Origin: Clostridia bacterium
Lineage (GTDB): Bacteria; Bacillota; Clostridia; Oscillospirales; Acutalibacteraceae
Direction of reading: 5' to 3'
Assembly: GCA_017415025.1 (NCBI GenBank)
Contig: JAFQJH010000002.1
Span: 62,001 to 126,000, forward strand
DNA length: 64,000 nt
Below, one piece after another: positions 44,732 to 52,612 of this stretch; within the stretch, counting starts at the first letter, position 1, and each line of letters begins with the position of its first letter. Under the pieces are notes generated by a model. It searched no databases, had not been told where the DNA came from, and saw nothing but the letters and a program-made list of their open reading frames with translations. The translations under genes were made by a program, and so were the position numbers.

Positions 44732-45847
44732 TCACTTAAAATACATAAACAACTGACATTTAATCATTCCGTTATAAAGCTTACGGCGTTTGTCCGCCTT
44801 TCTTCCGAATTCTTTTTCGAACTCCTCGGACGGGCTTATGACATAGTATGCCCAGCCGCGCTTTTGCTCGAATTTATCGCCCATAATTTTATAAAGCTTC
44901 TGCGCCTCACTGATATCAAGCAGTCTTTCACCGTACGGAGGATTACAGATGAGTGTACCCTTTTCGCTCTGCGGTTTAAAGTCGCGCAGGTCGCATTTTT
45001 CAAATTTTATCTTTCTTTCAACGCCTGCACGCTTTGCATTAACGCGAGCAATTTCGAGCGCGGATTCATCAATATCCGAGCCGTAGGCAATGAAATCTGT
45101 ATCGTAATTGACAAGGTCACGCGCACGTGCACGCTCCTCAGCCCAGACATATTCGGGAATAACGTCCCAACGCTCGGCGGAGAAGTTGCGGTTGACGCCC
45201 GGTGCGATATTATGCACCATCATTGCGCCCTCGATGAGGATTGTACCGCTTCCGCACATCGGGTCATAGAGAGTGTGATACGGGCGAAGCCTTGCAAGGT
45301 TGCAAAGGGAAGCCGCAAGAGTTTCCTTGAGCGGTGCGGCATTTGCCTCAAGGCGGTAGCCGCGCTTATGAAGTCCTGCGCCCGAGGTATCAAGCAGGAG
45401 GCTGACCTTATCCTTCATTATTGAAAACTGAATCTGATGCACGGGACCCGTTTCATCAAACCAACTGATTTTATACTTCGATTTAAGTCTTTCAACGACA
45501 GCCTTTTTGATAATCGACTGACAGTCGCTGACGCTGAAAAGAGTCGAATTGATTGAATAGCCCTTGACGGGGAATGCATCGTCAGCACCTATCCAATCCT
45601 CCCAGGGAAGCGCCTTCGTGCCCTGAAAAAGCTCCTCAAAGCTTCTTGCATAAAAGTCGCCCACAAGAATCTGTATTCTTTCCGAATAACGTGAGCAGAT
45701 GTTTGCTCTGGCGAGCAGGTTTTCGTCGCCCGCAAAAAGGACTCTGCCGTTTTCGGCAACAACGTCTTGAGCTCCGAGGTCCTTCATCTCATTTGCGATA
45801 AGAGATTCGAGACCGAGCAGACAGGGAATTACAAAATTTATCTTCAT
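44732..45847 (-). CDS. THUMP-domain rRNA methyltransferase (RlmL N-terminal/YpsC-like)
   Basis: 371 residues: an N-terminal ferredoxin-like plus THUMP region (about 1-155; FPVKGYSINSTLFSVSDCQS) and a Rossmann N2-guanine methyltransferase domain (about 160-371) with DPMCGSGTILIEGA and the catalytic CNPPYGERL. It matches the short Firmicute relatives of RlmL that modify 23S rRNA guanine. Cotranscribed with the lipid kinase downstream. Confidence 0.92.
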   Translation of the reverse strand: MKINFVIPCLLGLESLIANEMKDLGAQDVVAENGRVLFAGDENLLARANICSRYSERIQILVGDFYARSFEELFQGTKALPWEDWIGADDAFPVKGYSINSTLFSVSDCQSIIKKAVVERLKSKYKISWFDETGPVHQIQFSIMKDKVSLLLDTSGAGLHKRGYRLEANAAPLKETLAASLCNLARLRPYHTLYDPMCGSGTILIEGAMMVHNIAPGVNRNFSAERWDVIPEYVWAEERARARDLVNYDTDFIAYGSDIDESALEIARVNAKRAGVERKIKFEKCDLRDFKPQSEKGTLICNPPYGERLLDISEAQKLYKIMGDKFEQKRGWAYYVISPSEEFEKEFGRKADKRRKLYNGMIKCQLFMYFK

Positions 45848-45906
45848 AAAAAACCTCTGTTTTCTTTTTTCTAAATTATACTTCCGTTTATCTTCAAAAT
45901 CAAGTC

Positions 45907-46749
45907 TTACAGCTCTATTGACGCGTGGCGTGTTACGTGACAGCCGAAATTGACCGCAACGGGAAGTCCCGCGATATGAGTCGGTGCTGTTTCGATTGCA
46001 ACCGAGAGTGCGGTTGTGTCACCGCCGAATCCCTGCGGGCCGACGTCAAGCTTATTGACTCTTTCAAGGATTTCCTCTTCCATTTCAGCATAGAAGCTGT
46101 CCGTATTCTTAACGCTTACGCTCCTGCAGAGTGCTTTTTTGGCAAGGTAAGCGCACTGCTCAAAGTCACCGCCGATGCCGATACCCAGCACTATCGGCGG
46201 ACAGGGATTTCCGCCTGCGGTCTTAACGCTTTCAAGAACGAAGCTGATGATATCCTCTCTGCCGCTTGCAGGGGTCAGCATTTTAAGAACACTCATATTC
46301 TCACTGCCGAAACCCTTGGGAGCGACGGTGATTTTCACCTTATCGCCGTCAACTATATTCGTATGAATAACAGCGGGAGTGTTGTCCTTTGTATTGACAC
46401 GGTTGAGCGGGTCGCCGACAACCGAGCAACGCAGAAGTCCGTTCACATATCCGTTGTGCACGCCCTCGTTGACCGCATCGTAAAGATTGCCGTCAACAAG
46501 ATGAACATCCTGACCGATTTCAAGAAATACGACCGCCATTCCCGTATCCTGACAGATAGGAATATCGAGCGCCTTTGCCGCATCGAGATTCCTTTCGAGG
46601 TCAGAAAGAATATCCTTTGCAAGAGCGTTTCTTTCACAGCTCTTGCAGGTATTGATAACACCCGTCAAATCGTCGGGAAGAATTTTATTTGCTTTAATAC
46701 AAAGCTTTTCTACCGCTTCGGTAATCAGCTTTACACTCAACTCTCTCAT
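45907..46749 (-). CDS. Class I fumarate hydratase alpha subunit (orphan)
   Basis: 280 residues from the ATG at 46749 (GGGTGAT upstream; a TTG four codons earlier is unlikely). Fe-S hydro-lyase alpha-type: CQDTGMAV (Cys66), NPCPPIVLGIGIGG (Cys183) and the C-terminal NFGCHVTRHA. These enzymes interconvert fumarate and malate (or tartrate) with an oxygen-sensitive 4Fe-4S cluster and normally need a beta subunit whose gene is adjacent. None is found on either side here. It could pair with a remote beta subunit. Confidence 0.88.
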   Translation of the reverse strand: MRELSVKLITEAVEKLCIKANKILPDDLTGVINTCKSCERNALAKDILSDLERNLDAAKALDIPICQDTGMAVVFLEIGQDVHLVDGNLYDAVNEGVHNGYVNGLLRCSVVGDPLNRVNTKDNTPAVIHTNIVDGDKVKITVAPKGFGSENMSVLKMLTPASGREDIISFVLESVKTAGGNPCPPIVLGIGIGGDFEQCAYLAKKALCRSVSVKNTDSFYAEMEEEILERVNKLDVGPQGFGGDTTALSVAIETAPTHIAGLPVAVNFGCHVTRHASIEL

Positions 46750-46764
46750 AATATCACCCAAAAA

Positions 46765-46793
46765 ATGGGAGCAGTAGTATAAACTGCTCCCAT
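46765..46793 (-). terminator. Terminator of the yab cluster (after S1 gene)
   Basis: ATGGGAGCAGT (46765-46775) and ACTGCTCCCAT (46783-46793) with a TTTTTTGG tail on the minus strand. The U-tract ends just before the ribosome site of the fumarase gene. Confidence 0.8.
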
Positions 46794-46803
46794 AATAAAC
46801 AAA

Positions 46804-47256
46804 TTAAAGCTTGTTCGTTCCGCGTCTGTTGTATCCGCCGCCGTGCTTATAATCGCGCTTGAGGTCAGACATCTTTTCGTCGCTTTCCTGCTTGAACTTC
46901 GCCATCATACTTTCAAAGGACTGCGGCTGACTGTCAGCAGACTTTGACGTACCCTGCCACACATTAGCATTACTGCGTTTCGGAGCGTTGTTATTCTTCG
47001 GCTTGAACGCAGGCTTCGGCTGTTCCATTGCTTTTTTGATTGAAAGGCTGATTTTGCCGTCCTCAGCAACAGAGATGACCTTAACCTTGACAGTTTGTCC
47101 TACCGTGAGGTGATCCTTGATATCCTTAACGAACTCAAGTGCTACCTCTGAAATATGTACCATACCTTTTTTGCCGCCTTCAAGGTCAACGAAAGCTCCA
47201 AATGCCGTAAAACCTGTAACCTTGCCCTCAACAATTGCGCCGACTTCTAACTGCAT
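46804..47256 (-). CDS. S1-domain RNA-binding protein (YabR-like)
   Basis: 150 residues. One S1 domain (about 1-75; VEGKVTGFTAFGAFVDLEGGKKGMVHISEVA) is followed by a low-complexity Lys/Asn/Ser-rich region with an RGTNKL end. It is the last gene in the spoVB-mazG-hup-yabO-yabP-yabQ-divIC order, the place of yabR in Bacillus. The role is unknown; ribosome or mRNA binding is likely. Confidence 0.88.
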   Translation of the reverse strand: MQLEVGAIVEGKVTGFTAFGAFVDLEGGKKGMVHISEVALEFVKDIKDHLTVGQTVKVKVISVAEDGKISLSIKKAMEQPKPAFKPKNNNAPKRSNANVWQGTSKSADSQPQSFESMMAKFKQESDEKMSDLKRDYKHGGGYNRRGTNKL

Positions 47257-47288
47257 ACTAATGCGTACCCCTCCAAAAATGATTATGA

Positions 47289-47582
47289 CTAATCGTTGAC
47301 AGAAACCTCGTAATAGACGCGTTCACCCGGCTTTACAAAGCCGAGACGGTCTCTCGCAATTTCTTCAACGTATTCATCAGTATTATCGCTGTTGAGCTTT
47401 TCGCGCAGGTTTTCGTTTTCACGGTTGACCTCTGCAAGAGCAATCTCAACATCGTTAATTTCCTTTTCAATATCATTTTTTTCTTTTATAACAGTAAACA
47501 ACGAAATGGCAAAGCTTGCACACAAAAGAACCGCAACAAGAACAACCACAAAGCTTCTTCTATTCTTTTTCTCTTTTGCCAC
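47289..47582 (-). CDS. divIC: Septum formation protein DivIC/FtsB family
   Basis: About 97 residues. I prefer the GTG at 47582 because GAGGTG lies six bases upstream; a GTG three codons earlier (47591) overlaps that site. Short cytoplasmic N-terminus, one transmembrane helix (about 11-30), a leucine-rich coiled coil (about 35-70) and a C-terminal ARDRLGFVKPGERVYYEV block typical of DivIC/FtsB. It works with FtsL and DivIB in cell division. Its 5' end overlaps the end of yabQ. Confidence 0.88.
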   Translation of the reverse strand: MAKEKKNRRSFVVVLVAVLLCASFAISLFTVIKEKNDIEKEINDVEIALAEVNRENENLREKLNSDNTDEYVEEIARDRLGFVKPGERVYYEVSVND

Positions 47583-48096
47583 TTTCGTCACCTCGATTCC
47601 TGAGAATTAGACCGTCAAAAACAGTCCCACGCAAAAAATTATACACTATACTATGTCGAATATGCAAGTGTTTTTTACAAAAAAATCGGCATTTATTCAG
47701 CTTTTCACTCATTTTTTTGCATAATAATGTTTTAATATGCAGGATTTTGCCGTGTACAAGTATAATCCGTCTCCTTAAACGACCGATTGTCGATTTTACA
47801 GCAGGAAATAAAAACGGGCTGACCGAATAAAAATAAACAGCAAAGCCGATAATTTCGCCTACAAAAACATACTGCAGGAACTGACCGTCACACATTACAA
47901 GAACAAAAATAAAAGTTGCCGCAGTACACAGCAGCAAACAGATTATATCCCGAAACGCCTGAAACTTTTTATCACTTCCTGTAAGAAGATAAAAAAACAT
48001 TCTGCTCAAATCGCAGACTATTCCGAGAGAGAAGCCGAGCCCTGCCGAATAAGCAAAGCAAACAAGCTGATAAACGAGCGTCGGCATATAATCCAT
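47560..48096 (-). CDS. yabQ: Spore cortex biosynthesis protein YabQ
   Basis: A 178-residue protein with about four transmembrane helices in the first 115 residues (LVCFAYSAGLGFSLGIVCDLSRMFFY is the YabQ mark) and a basic C-terminal tail. In Bacillus YabQ is a mother-cell membrane protein needed for cortex. The start overlaps the yabP stop by one base (TAATG). The place in the cluster supports the call. Confidence 0.85.
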   Translation of the reverse strand: MDYMPTLVYQLVCFAYSAGLGFSLGIVCDLSRMFFYLLTGSDKKFQAFRDIICLLLCTAATFIFVLVMCDGQFLQYVFVGEIIGFAVYFYSVSPFLFPAVKSTIGRLRRRIILVHGKILHIKTLLCKKMSEKLNKCRFFCKKHLHIRHSIVYNFLRGTVFDGLILRNRGDESGKREKE

Positions 48097-48359
48097 TATC
48101 TGAACACCCTTGAAAGGAAGCTGCCCGTAGGCTTTGCTTCAGAATAAATTACCGCATCAATCTGACCCTCAACAACCATATCGCCCGTTTCAACCGAAAG
48201 TGAGCTGATGCGAAGCGAGCTGCCTCTTATTGAAATTTCACCGCAGACACCGGTTGCTGTTATCGTCTCCTCGTCGAAGCTCTCAACATCGTTTATTCCC
48301 GTCAGCGTTATCTTTCTGCGGTTTTCGATTATCAGGTCGTGCATTGCATTTTCCGACAT
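48096..48359 (-). CDS. yabP: Sporulation protein YabP
   Basis: 87 residues; a small beta-rich protein with the family blocks HDLIIENRRKITLTGINDVESFDEE and ITATGVCGEISIRGSSL. YabP is required for sporulation in Bacillus and is made in the mother cell. GAGGTGAT lies six bases before the ATG. A CATACAAT element upstream (48378-48385) fits a sigma-E promoter, which would let yabP-yabQ be expressed separately from the upstream housekeeping genes. Confidence 0.88.
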   Translation of the reverse strand: MSENAMHDLIIENRRKITLTGINDVESFDEETITATGVCGEISIRGSSLRISSLSVETGDMVVEGQIDAVIYSEAKPTGSFLSRVFR

Positions 48360-48377
48360 AAAAAATCACCTCATAAC

Positions 48378-48385
48378 ATTGTATG
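48378..48385 (-). promoter_or_regulatory. Sigma-E-like -10 upstream of yabP
   Basis: Minus strand CATACAAT, about 19 bases before the yabP ATG and just after the rqcP stop. ATA elements lie 12-15 bases upstream as possible -35. It fits the mother-cell sigma factor consensus. Confidence 0.5.
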
Positions 48386-48402
48386 AAGTGAAAAAACTAT
48401 TA

Positions 48403-48642
48403 TTACAGAACTTTGTACATAAGACCTGCATCATCCTTGGTTGCGTGCTCAACAACCTTTGTAACCTCGATTTTCGTCGTGTTTGCACCCATCTGGATTT
48501 CAACGATATCGCCGACCTTGACGTCATAGGATGCGCGGGCAATTTTTCCGTTGACCGTAACGTGCTTTGCATCGCACACCTCATTGGCAACAGTACGTCT
48601 TTTTATCACTCTTGAAACCTTGAGATACTTATCAAGTCTCAT
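48403..48642 (-). CDS. rqcP: S4-domain ribosome quality control protein RqcP (YabO)
   Basis: 79 residues, almost entirely an S4 RNA-binding domain: MRLDKYLKVSRVIKRRTVAN and VNGKIARASYDVKVGDIVEI. RqcP/YabO binds the 50S subunit with RqcH during C-terminal alanine tailing in Bacillus. The location between hup and yabP matches the yab order. Confidence 0.92.
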   Translation of the reverse strand: MRLDKYLKVSRVIKRRTVANEVCDAKHVTVNGKIARASYDVKVGDIVEIQMGANTTKIEVTKVVEHATKDDAGLMYKVL

Positions 48643-48668
48643 AATTTTTCTCCTTGACTGAAAATTTA

Positions 48669-48692
48669 CGGCAGGGCTTTGACACCCTGCCG
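48669..48692 (-). terminator. Hairpin after hup
   Basis: CGGCAGGG (48669-48676) and CCCTGCCG (48685-48692), followed on the minus strand by TAAATTTTC. The stem is good but the U-tract is weak, so partial termination after hup is likely. Confidence 0.5.
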
Positions 48693-48716
48693 AACATAGA
48701 ACTTACCGGAATAGAC

Positions 48717-48989
48717 TTATTTAACAGCGTCCTTAAGAGCCTTGCCTGCCTTGAAAGCGGGAACCTTAGAAGCGGGAACTGTCATTGTTTCGCCTGTCTT
48801 CGGGTTACGGCCCTGCTTCTCAGCGCGCTCTCTGATTTCGAATGTACCGAAGCCAACGAGCTGAACCTTATCGCCTGCCTTAAGAGCATCTGCTACTGCA
48901 CCAAATACAGCGTTAACTGCCTTTTCAGCGGCCTTTTTGTCAAGCTCGCCCTTTGCTGCAACAGCATTGATAAATTCTGTCTTATTCAT
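48717..48989 (-). CDS. hup: HU DNA-binding protein
   Basis: 90 residues, full HU length, with VQLVGFGTFEIRERAEKQGRN and a PKTGETMTVPASKVPAFKAGK arm. HU bends DNA without strong sequence preference and packs the nucleoid. It is inserted between mazG and rqcP, a place not occupied by hbs in Bacillus. AGGAGG precedes the ATG. Confidence 0.96.
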   Translation of the reverse strand: MNKTEFINAVAAKGELDKKAAEKAVNAVFGAVADALKAGDKVQLVGFGTFEIRERAEKQGRNPKTGETMTVPASKVPAFKAGKALKDAVK

Positions 48990-49031
48990 TATAATTCCTC
49001 CAAATTTTATATTATGAAATACATAGCGTAT

Positions 49032-49832
49032 TCATATACCTTTTTTAGCCTCGTCCCAGAGGGAATCGAGAATTTCGAGCGGTGCGGATTTCATATCAAT
49101 TCCGCGCTCATTTGCCTTTGCTTCGACCTGCTTGAATCTGCCGACAAATTTGTCCGTTGATTTTGTAAGAGCTTCTTCGGGGTCAACCTTGACGAAACGC
49201 GAAACGTTGACCGCAGAGAAAAGCACGTCGCCGAGCTCATCGCTGATTTCGTCAGCCTTACCCGAAGCAATAGCTTCTTTAAGCTCGTCAATTTCTTCGG
49301 AAAGTCTTTCAAGTGCTCCGCCGACCTCCGTCCAATCAAAGCCTGCCTTTGCCGCCTTTGACTGAATTTTATTTGCACGCATAAGTGCGGGTAATTCGCG
49401 GGGTACGGAATCAATAGCCTCAGACGTTGATTTCTGTCCCTTCGTTCTGCGCTTGATAGCGTCCCAATTTGTAAGAACGTCATCAACACCCTCAACACTG
49501 ACTTCACCGAAAACGTGGGGATGACGTTCGATCATCTTCTTGCAGATTTCGTCCGCAACATCGTCAAAGGTGAAAACACCCTTTTCGGTTTCAATCTGAG
49601 CGTGAAAAACAACCTGCATCAGAACGTCGCCGAGCTCCTCGCGAAGCATATCGGGGTCAGCCTTGTTGATAGCCTCGATAGTCTCGTAGGTTTCTTCAAT
49701 AAGATCCTTGCGTATCGACTCGTGAGTCTGTACCATATCCCAGGGACAGCCGCCCTCGGAACGCAGATCCTTTATGATTTCAACGAGGTCGTGAATATCG
49801 TATTTTTCTTTAAAAACAAAATTATTAATCAT
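49032..49832 (-). CDS. mazG: MazG nucleoside triphosphate pyrophosphohydrolase
   Basis: 266 residues with two MazG domains. The first (about 20-110) has GGCPWDMVQTHESIRKDLIEE and EELGDVLMQVVFHA; the second (about 155-250) has KAGFDWTEVGGALERLSEEID and DELGDVLFSAVNVSRF. Acidic metal ligands EELGD and DELGD are intact. The N-terminal tetrapyrrole methylase domain of Bacillus YabN is absent, so this is the short form. It removes aberrant NTPs. It lies 12 bases downstream of spoVB. Confidence 0.93.
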   Translation of the reverse strand: MINNFVFKEKYDIHDLVEIIKDLRSEGGCPWDMVQTHESIRKDLIEETYETIEAINKADPDMLREELGDVLMQVVFHAQIETEKGVFTFDDVADEICKKMIERHPHVFGEVSVEGVDDVLTNWDAIKRRTKGQKSTSEAIDSVPRELPALMRANKIQSKAAKAGFDWTEVGGALERLSEEIDELKEAIASGKADEISDELGDVLFSAVNVSRFVKVDPEEALTKSTDKFVGRFKQVEAKANERGIDMKSAPLEILDSLWDEAKKGI

Positions 49833-49844
49833 AATAAAACTATT

Positions 49845-51623
49845 TTAACCTAAAAAGCCATATTTTTCAAGCCTTTTCGCAATTTTTTCTCCTTTTGGAA
49901 TCATTTCAAGGTCGTCCTTTGAAATTGCCTTGAGGAAAAGAAGCGAAAGCACATAAGCAAGTACTGCAGAAACCACCGCAATAACAAGTGCGATTGTACT
50001 GCCGTTAATCATACTTTCGGGGTCACCGAAGCCGCCGAGAATATTGGTGAACACCTTTACGGTAGCAAAAGCCGCAACTGCGCTGATAGACGCACAGACT
50101 AAGGGCTTTAAGAAAACGGAAGCAAAATTAATTCTGACACCCGTTATCTTGATGATGCTGAAAAGGTTGATTGCAACAACGATAACGTAGCAGGCAATCG
50201 AGCCTATCGGTGCACCGTTGATGTTAATTTCGGGATTGCCGATAAGGAAGTAGTTAAGAATAATCTTAACTAGCGCGCCGACACAAAGAGACTTGAGCGG
50301 AATATCGGTTCTGCCGAGAGCCTGAAGCATATTTGTAATCGGCGAAGATACCGCAAAAAGGAAAACGGAAAGTCCGTAAACCGCGAGTATCGGTGAGCCG
50401 ATAGTTGCCGAAGCCTCGGGATAGAACATATTGAGAAGATTATATGAAACCGCTGCAAGACCGAAGCCGACAGGCAAAGCGATAAGCATTGTAACGCGGA
50501 TAACGGATTCAACCGTCGTCTTGATTGTTTTGCTGTCGTGCTGTGCCCAGGCTGCGGAGATAATCGGAATTGCGCTGATGCCGAGTGTCATTGTGATTGT
50601 AGGCACAAGGTTCTTGAAGTCAAGCGTTTCGCCGTAAACACCGTAGAGGTATTTTACAATCTGCGAGTCGGCGACACCCTCTTCAAGAAGATACTTTGAA
50701 TAAATACCCTTGATAACCTCGGGTGCAACCTCAACAGCGTAAGCAAGTCTGTTCTGAATCGTTGCGGAGTCGATAAGGTTGGTCACATTGAGAATGAGTG
50801 AGCCGACCGCCATCGGCAAAGCCGTTGTTATAAGAAGCTTTGCAACAACCTTGCTGTCCTCCGGCTTCGGTGAGGAGGTAAGCATATCCTTCGTGATGCC
50901 GTCACCCTTGATGCGGTGTCTTATCATAAGGAAAACAAAGCCAAGCACTGTACCGATTGTAACGCCGAGAACCGCAGTTGCCGCCGCATAGGGATACAAA
51001 GCGGCAAGAGCGTCAGCTTCTTCGGTATATACCGTACCCATAACGGGCTTGCCTGCGGCGAAGTTGCCGAGCTGAATTTTAAGGAAAACGTAGGTTATGC
51101 CGAGACCGAGAAAAAGCTTACTCAGAGCTTCGATAACCTGTGAAATTGCCGTCGGCATCATATTCTGCAGGCCTTCATAGTAGCCGCGGTAGGTTGACAT
51201 ACAGCAACAGAAGAAAATCGACGGTGCAATCGCAAGCACGCAGTAGATGTTTTCCGTGTATCCGACAACGTATTTCGTATACGGATAAGCAATGATAAAC
51301 ATAAGCACCGTGCCGACAGCACCCGTAATAAGGAACAGCCTTGTCGCAACGCGCCGTATCATCCTTACGTCACGGAAATTGCCGAGCGAACGCTCCTTTG
51401 CGACCATTCGCGAAACAGCTATCGGCAGACCTGCCATTGAGATTGCATAAAGCGGTGTATAAATTTCGTAAGCGGTATTGAAGTAGCCTCTGCCGACCTC
51501 ACCGATGAGCATTGACAAAGGAATTTTAAACAATGCACCAATCACCTTTACCAGCACTGTTGCAACGACGAGAACAAAAGCACCGTTGAGCAACGACTGT
51601 GATCTGTTTTTCTTTTCGGACAT
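49845..51623 (-). CDS. spoVB: SpoVB-like MOP-superfamily lipid/polysaccharide flippase
   Basis: 592 residues with about 14 transmembrane helices of the MATE/MOP fold. N-terminal LVVATVLVKVIGALFKIPL and GYFNTAYEIYTPLYAISMAGLPIAVSRMV are typical of SpoVB/MurJ-like flippases. By position (yabM) it belongs to the sporulation cluster; SpoVB is needed for cortex peptidoglycan. A role in polysaccharide export is the alternative. GGAGGTG lies a few bases before the ATG. Confidence 0.88.
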   Translation of the reverse strand: MSEKKNRSQSLLNGAFVLVVATVLVKVIGALFKIPLSMLIGEVGRGYFNTAYEIYTPLYAISMAGLPIAVSRMVAKERSLGNFRDVRMIRRVATRLFLITGAVGTVLMFIIAYPYTKYVVGYTENIYCVLAIAPSIFFCCCMSTYRGYYEGLQNMMPTAISQVIEALSKLFLGLGITYVFLKIQLGNFAAGKPVMGTVYTEEADALAALYPYAAATAVLGVTIGTVLGFVFLMIRHRIKGDGITKDMLTSSPKPEDSKVVAKLLITTALPMAVGSLILNVTNLIDSATIQNRLAYAVEVAPEVIKGIYSKYLLEEGVADSQIVKYLYGVYGETLDFKNLVPTITMTLGISAIPIISAAWAQHDSKTIKTTVESVIRVTMLIALPVGFGLAAVSYNLLNMFYPEASATIGSPILAVYGLSVFLFAVSSPITNMLQALGRTDIPLKSLCVGALVKIILNYFLIGNPEININGAPIGSIACYVIVVAINLFSIIKITGVRINFASVFLKPLVCASISAVAAFATVKVFTNILGGFGDPESMINGSTIALVIAVVSAVLAYVLSLLFLKAISKDDLEMIPKGEKIAKRLEKYGFLG

Positions 51624-51688
51624 CGATGCACCTCCTAAGATTTCATAAATTATATTTTATCATACTATGCAGTATTTAGCAATTATTT

Positions 51689-52603
51689 TTAATTAAGAAA
51701 TTCGTTAAGTAATGATTTTTCGGGCAGAAGTGACGGTTCAATTTCTTCAAACAGGCTGAGAGCACCAATTAGCTCCTGCACTTTGGCAAAATATTCACTG
51801 TTTTCTTCCACCTTTTCCAACAGCTTGAGTGCTTCGCTTCGGAAAATGCAGGACTCGTAGGCGTGGAAGGAATTGATTTTAATATCGGCATTCGATTCAA
51901 ACGGGAAAAGAAATTTATCCTCACCCTTCATTACACCCTGCCACATAAACAGCGTCTGCTCAACTGATGCATTACGGTGATGATAGTCTCTTATCATTCT
52001 ACGGATAAGGCGGAGATTTCTCTTGTTAAGAAGAATCTTTCCGTCATCACCCGTAATTCGTGAAGAAACGCTTATATAAATTCTGTAAAGATGGTGCTCA
52101 TCAAGTCCCTGCGTTATAACGGGATTGAGCGCGTGAAGACCCTCGACGATAATAACGTCGTCCTTGCCGAGTTCAATGTGCTTTGTCATATCCGAGCGCA
52201 TACCTGTTTTGAAATCAAAAATCGGAAGCTCGGATTTTCTGTTGACAATAAGCTCGTTAAAGCAACGGTGGATAAGCTCAATGTCGAGTGCCGTCACGTT
52301 TTCATAATCCTTGAGTCCGTCCTCGTTGACGGGAATATCATCGCGGTTAAGATAAAAATCATCAAGCGAAACTGTATACGCATTTCTTCCGCTCATCTTG
52401 ATATTATTTGCAAGGATACCTGCCGTTGTGGTCTTGCCCGAGGAGCTCGGACCTGCAAGCATAACTATATCGTAATCGGAATCTGACAAGAAGGTTTTCA
52501 CAACATTGCTGACGGCAGAGTCAAATCTTTCCTCGCAAACCGCGATGAAGGAAATTCTGTCTTCTTTTGTACTTTTATTAATCTTTGAAAGAGTTGTGAA
52601 CAT
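51689..52603 (-). CDS. Uridine kinase-like nucleoside kinase
   Basis: 304 residues with a phosphoribulokinase/uridine-kinase P-loop domain. Walker A is AGPSSSGKTT (about 50-59), DDFYLNRDDIP and IVEGLHALNP follow. The N-terminal 45 residues and C-terminal 60 go beyond a plain Udk, as in the longer Clostridia proteins that have lost the TGS/threonyl-tRNA-synthetase-like domain. The true substrate may be a nucleoside, but this is not certain. It lies between spoVB and hemZ on the same strand. Confidence 0.82.
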   Translation of the reverse strand: MFTTLSKINKSTKEDRISFIAVCEERFDSAVSNVVKTFLSDSDYDIVMLAGPSSSGKTTTAGILANNIKMSGRNAYTVSLDDFYLNRDDIPVNEDGLKDYENVTALDIELIHRCFNELIVNRKSELPIFDFKTGMRSDMTKHIELGKDDVIIVEGLHALNPVITQGLDEHHLYRIYISVSSRITGDDGKILLNKRNLRLIRRMIRDYHHRNASVEQTLFMWQGVMKGEDKFLFPFESNADIKINSFHAYESCIFRSEALKLLEKVEENSEYFAKVQELIGALSLFEEIEPSLLPEKSLLNEFLN

Positions 52604-52612
52604 AGTATTCTC

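Noticed and set aside
45925-46782. 285-codon plus-strand frame opposite the fumarase alpha gene
   Set aside because: It is the antisense of a conserved enzyme with intact motifs; no ribosome site.
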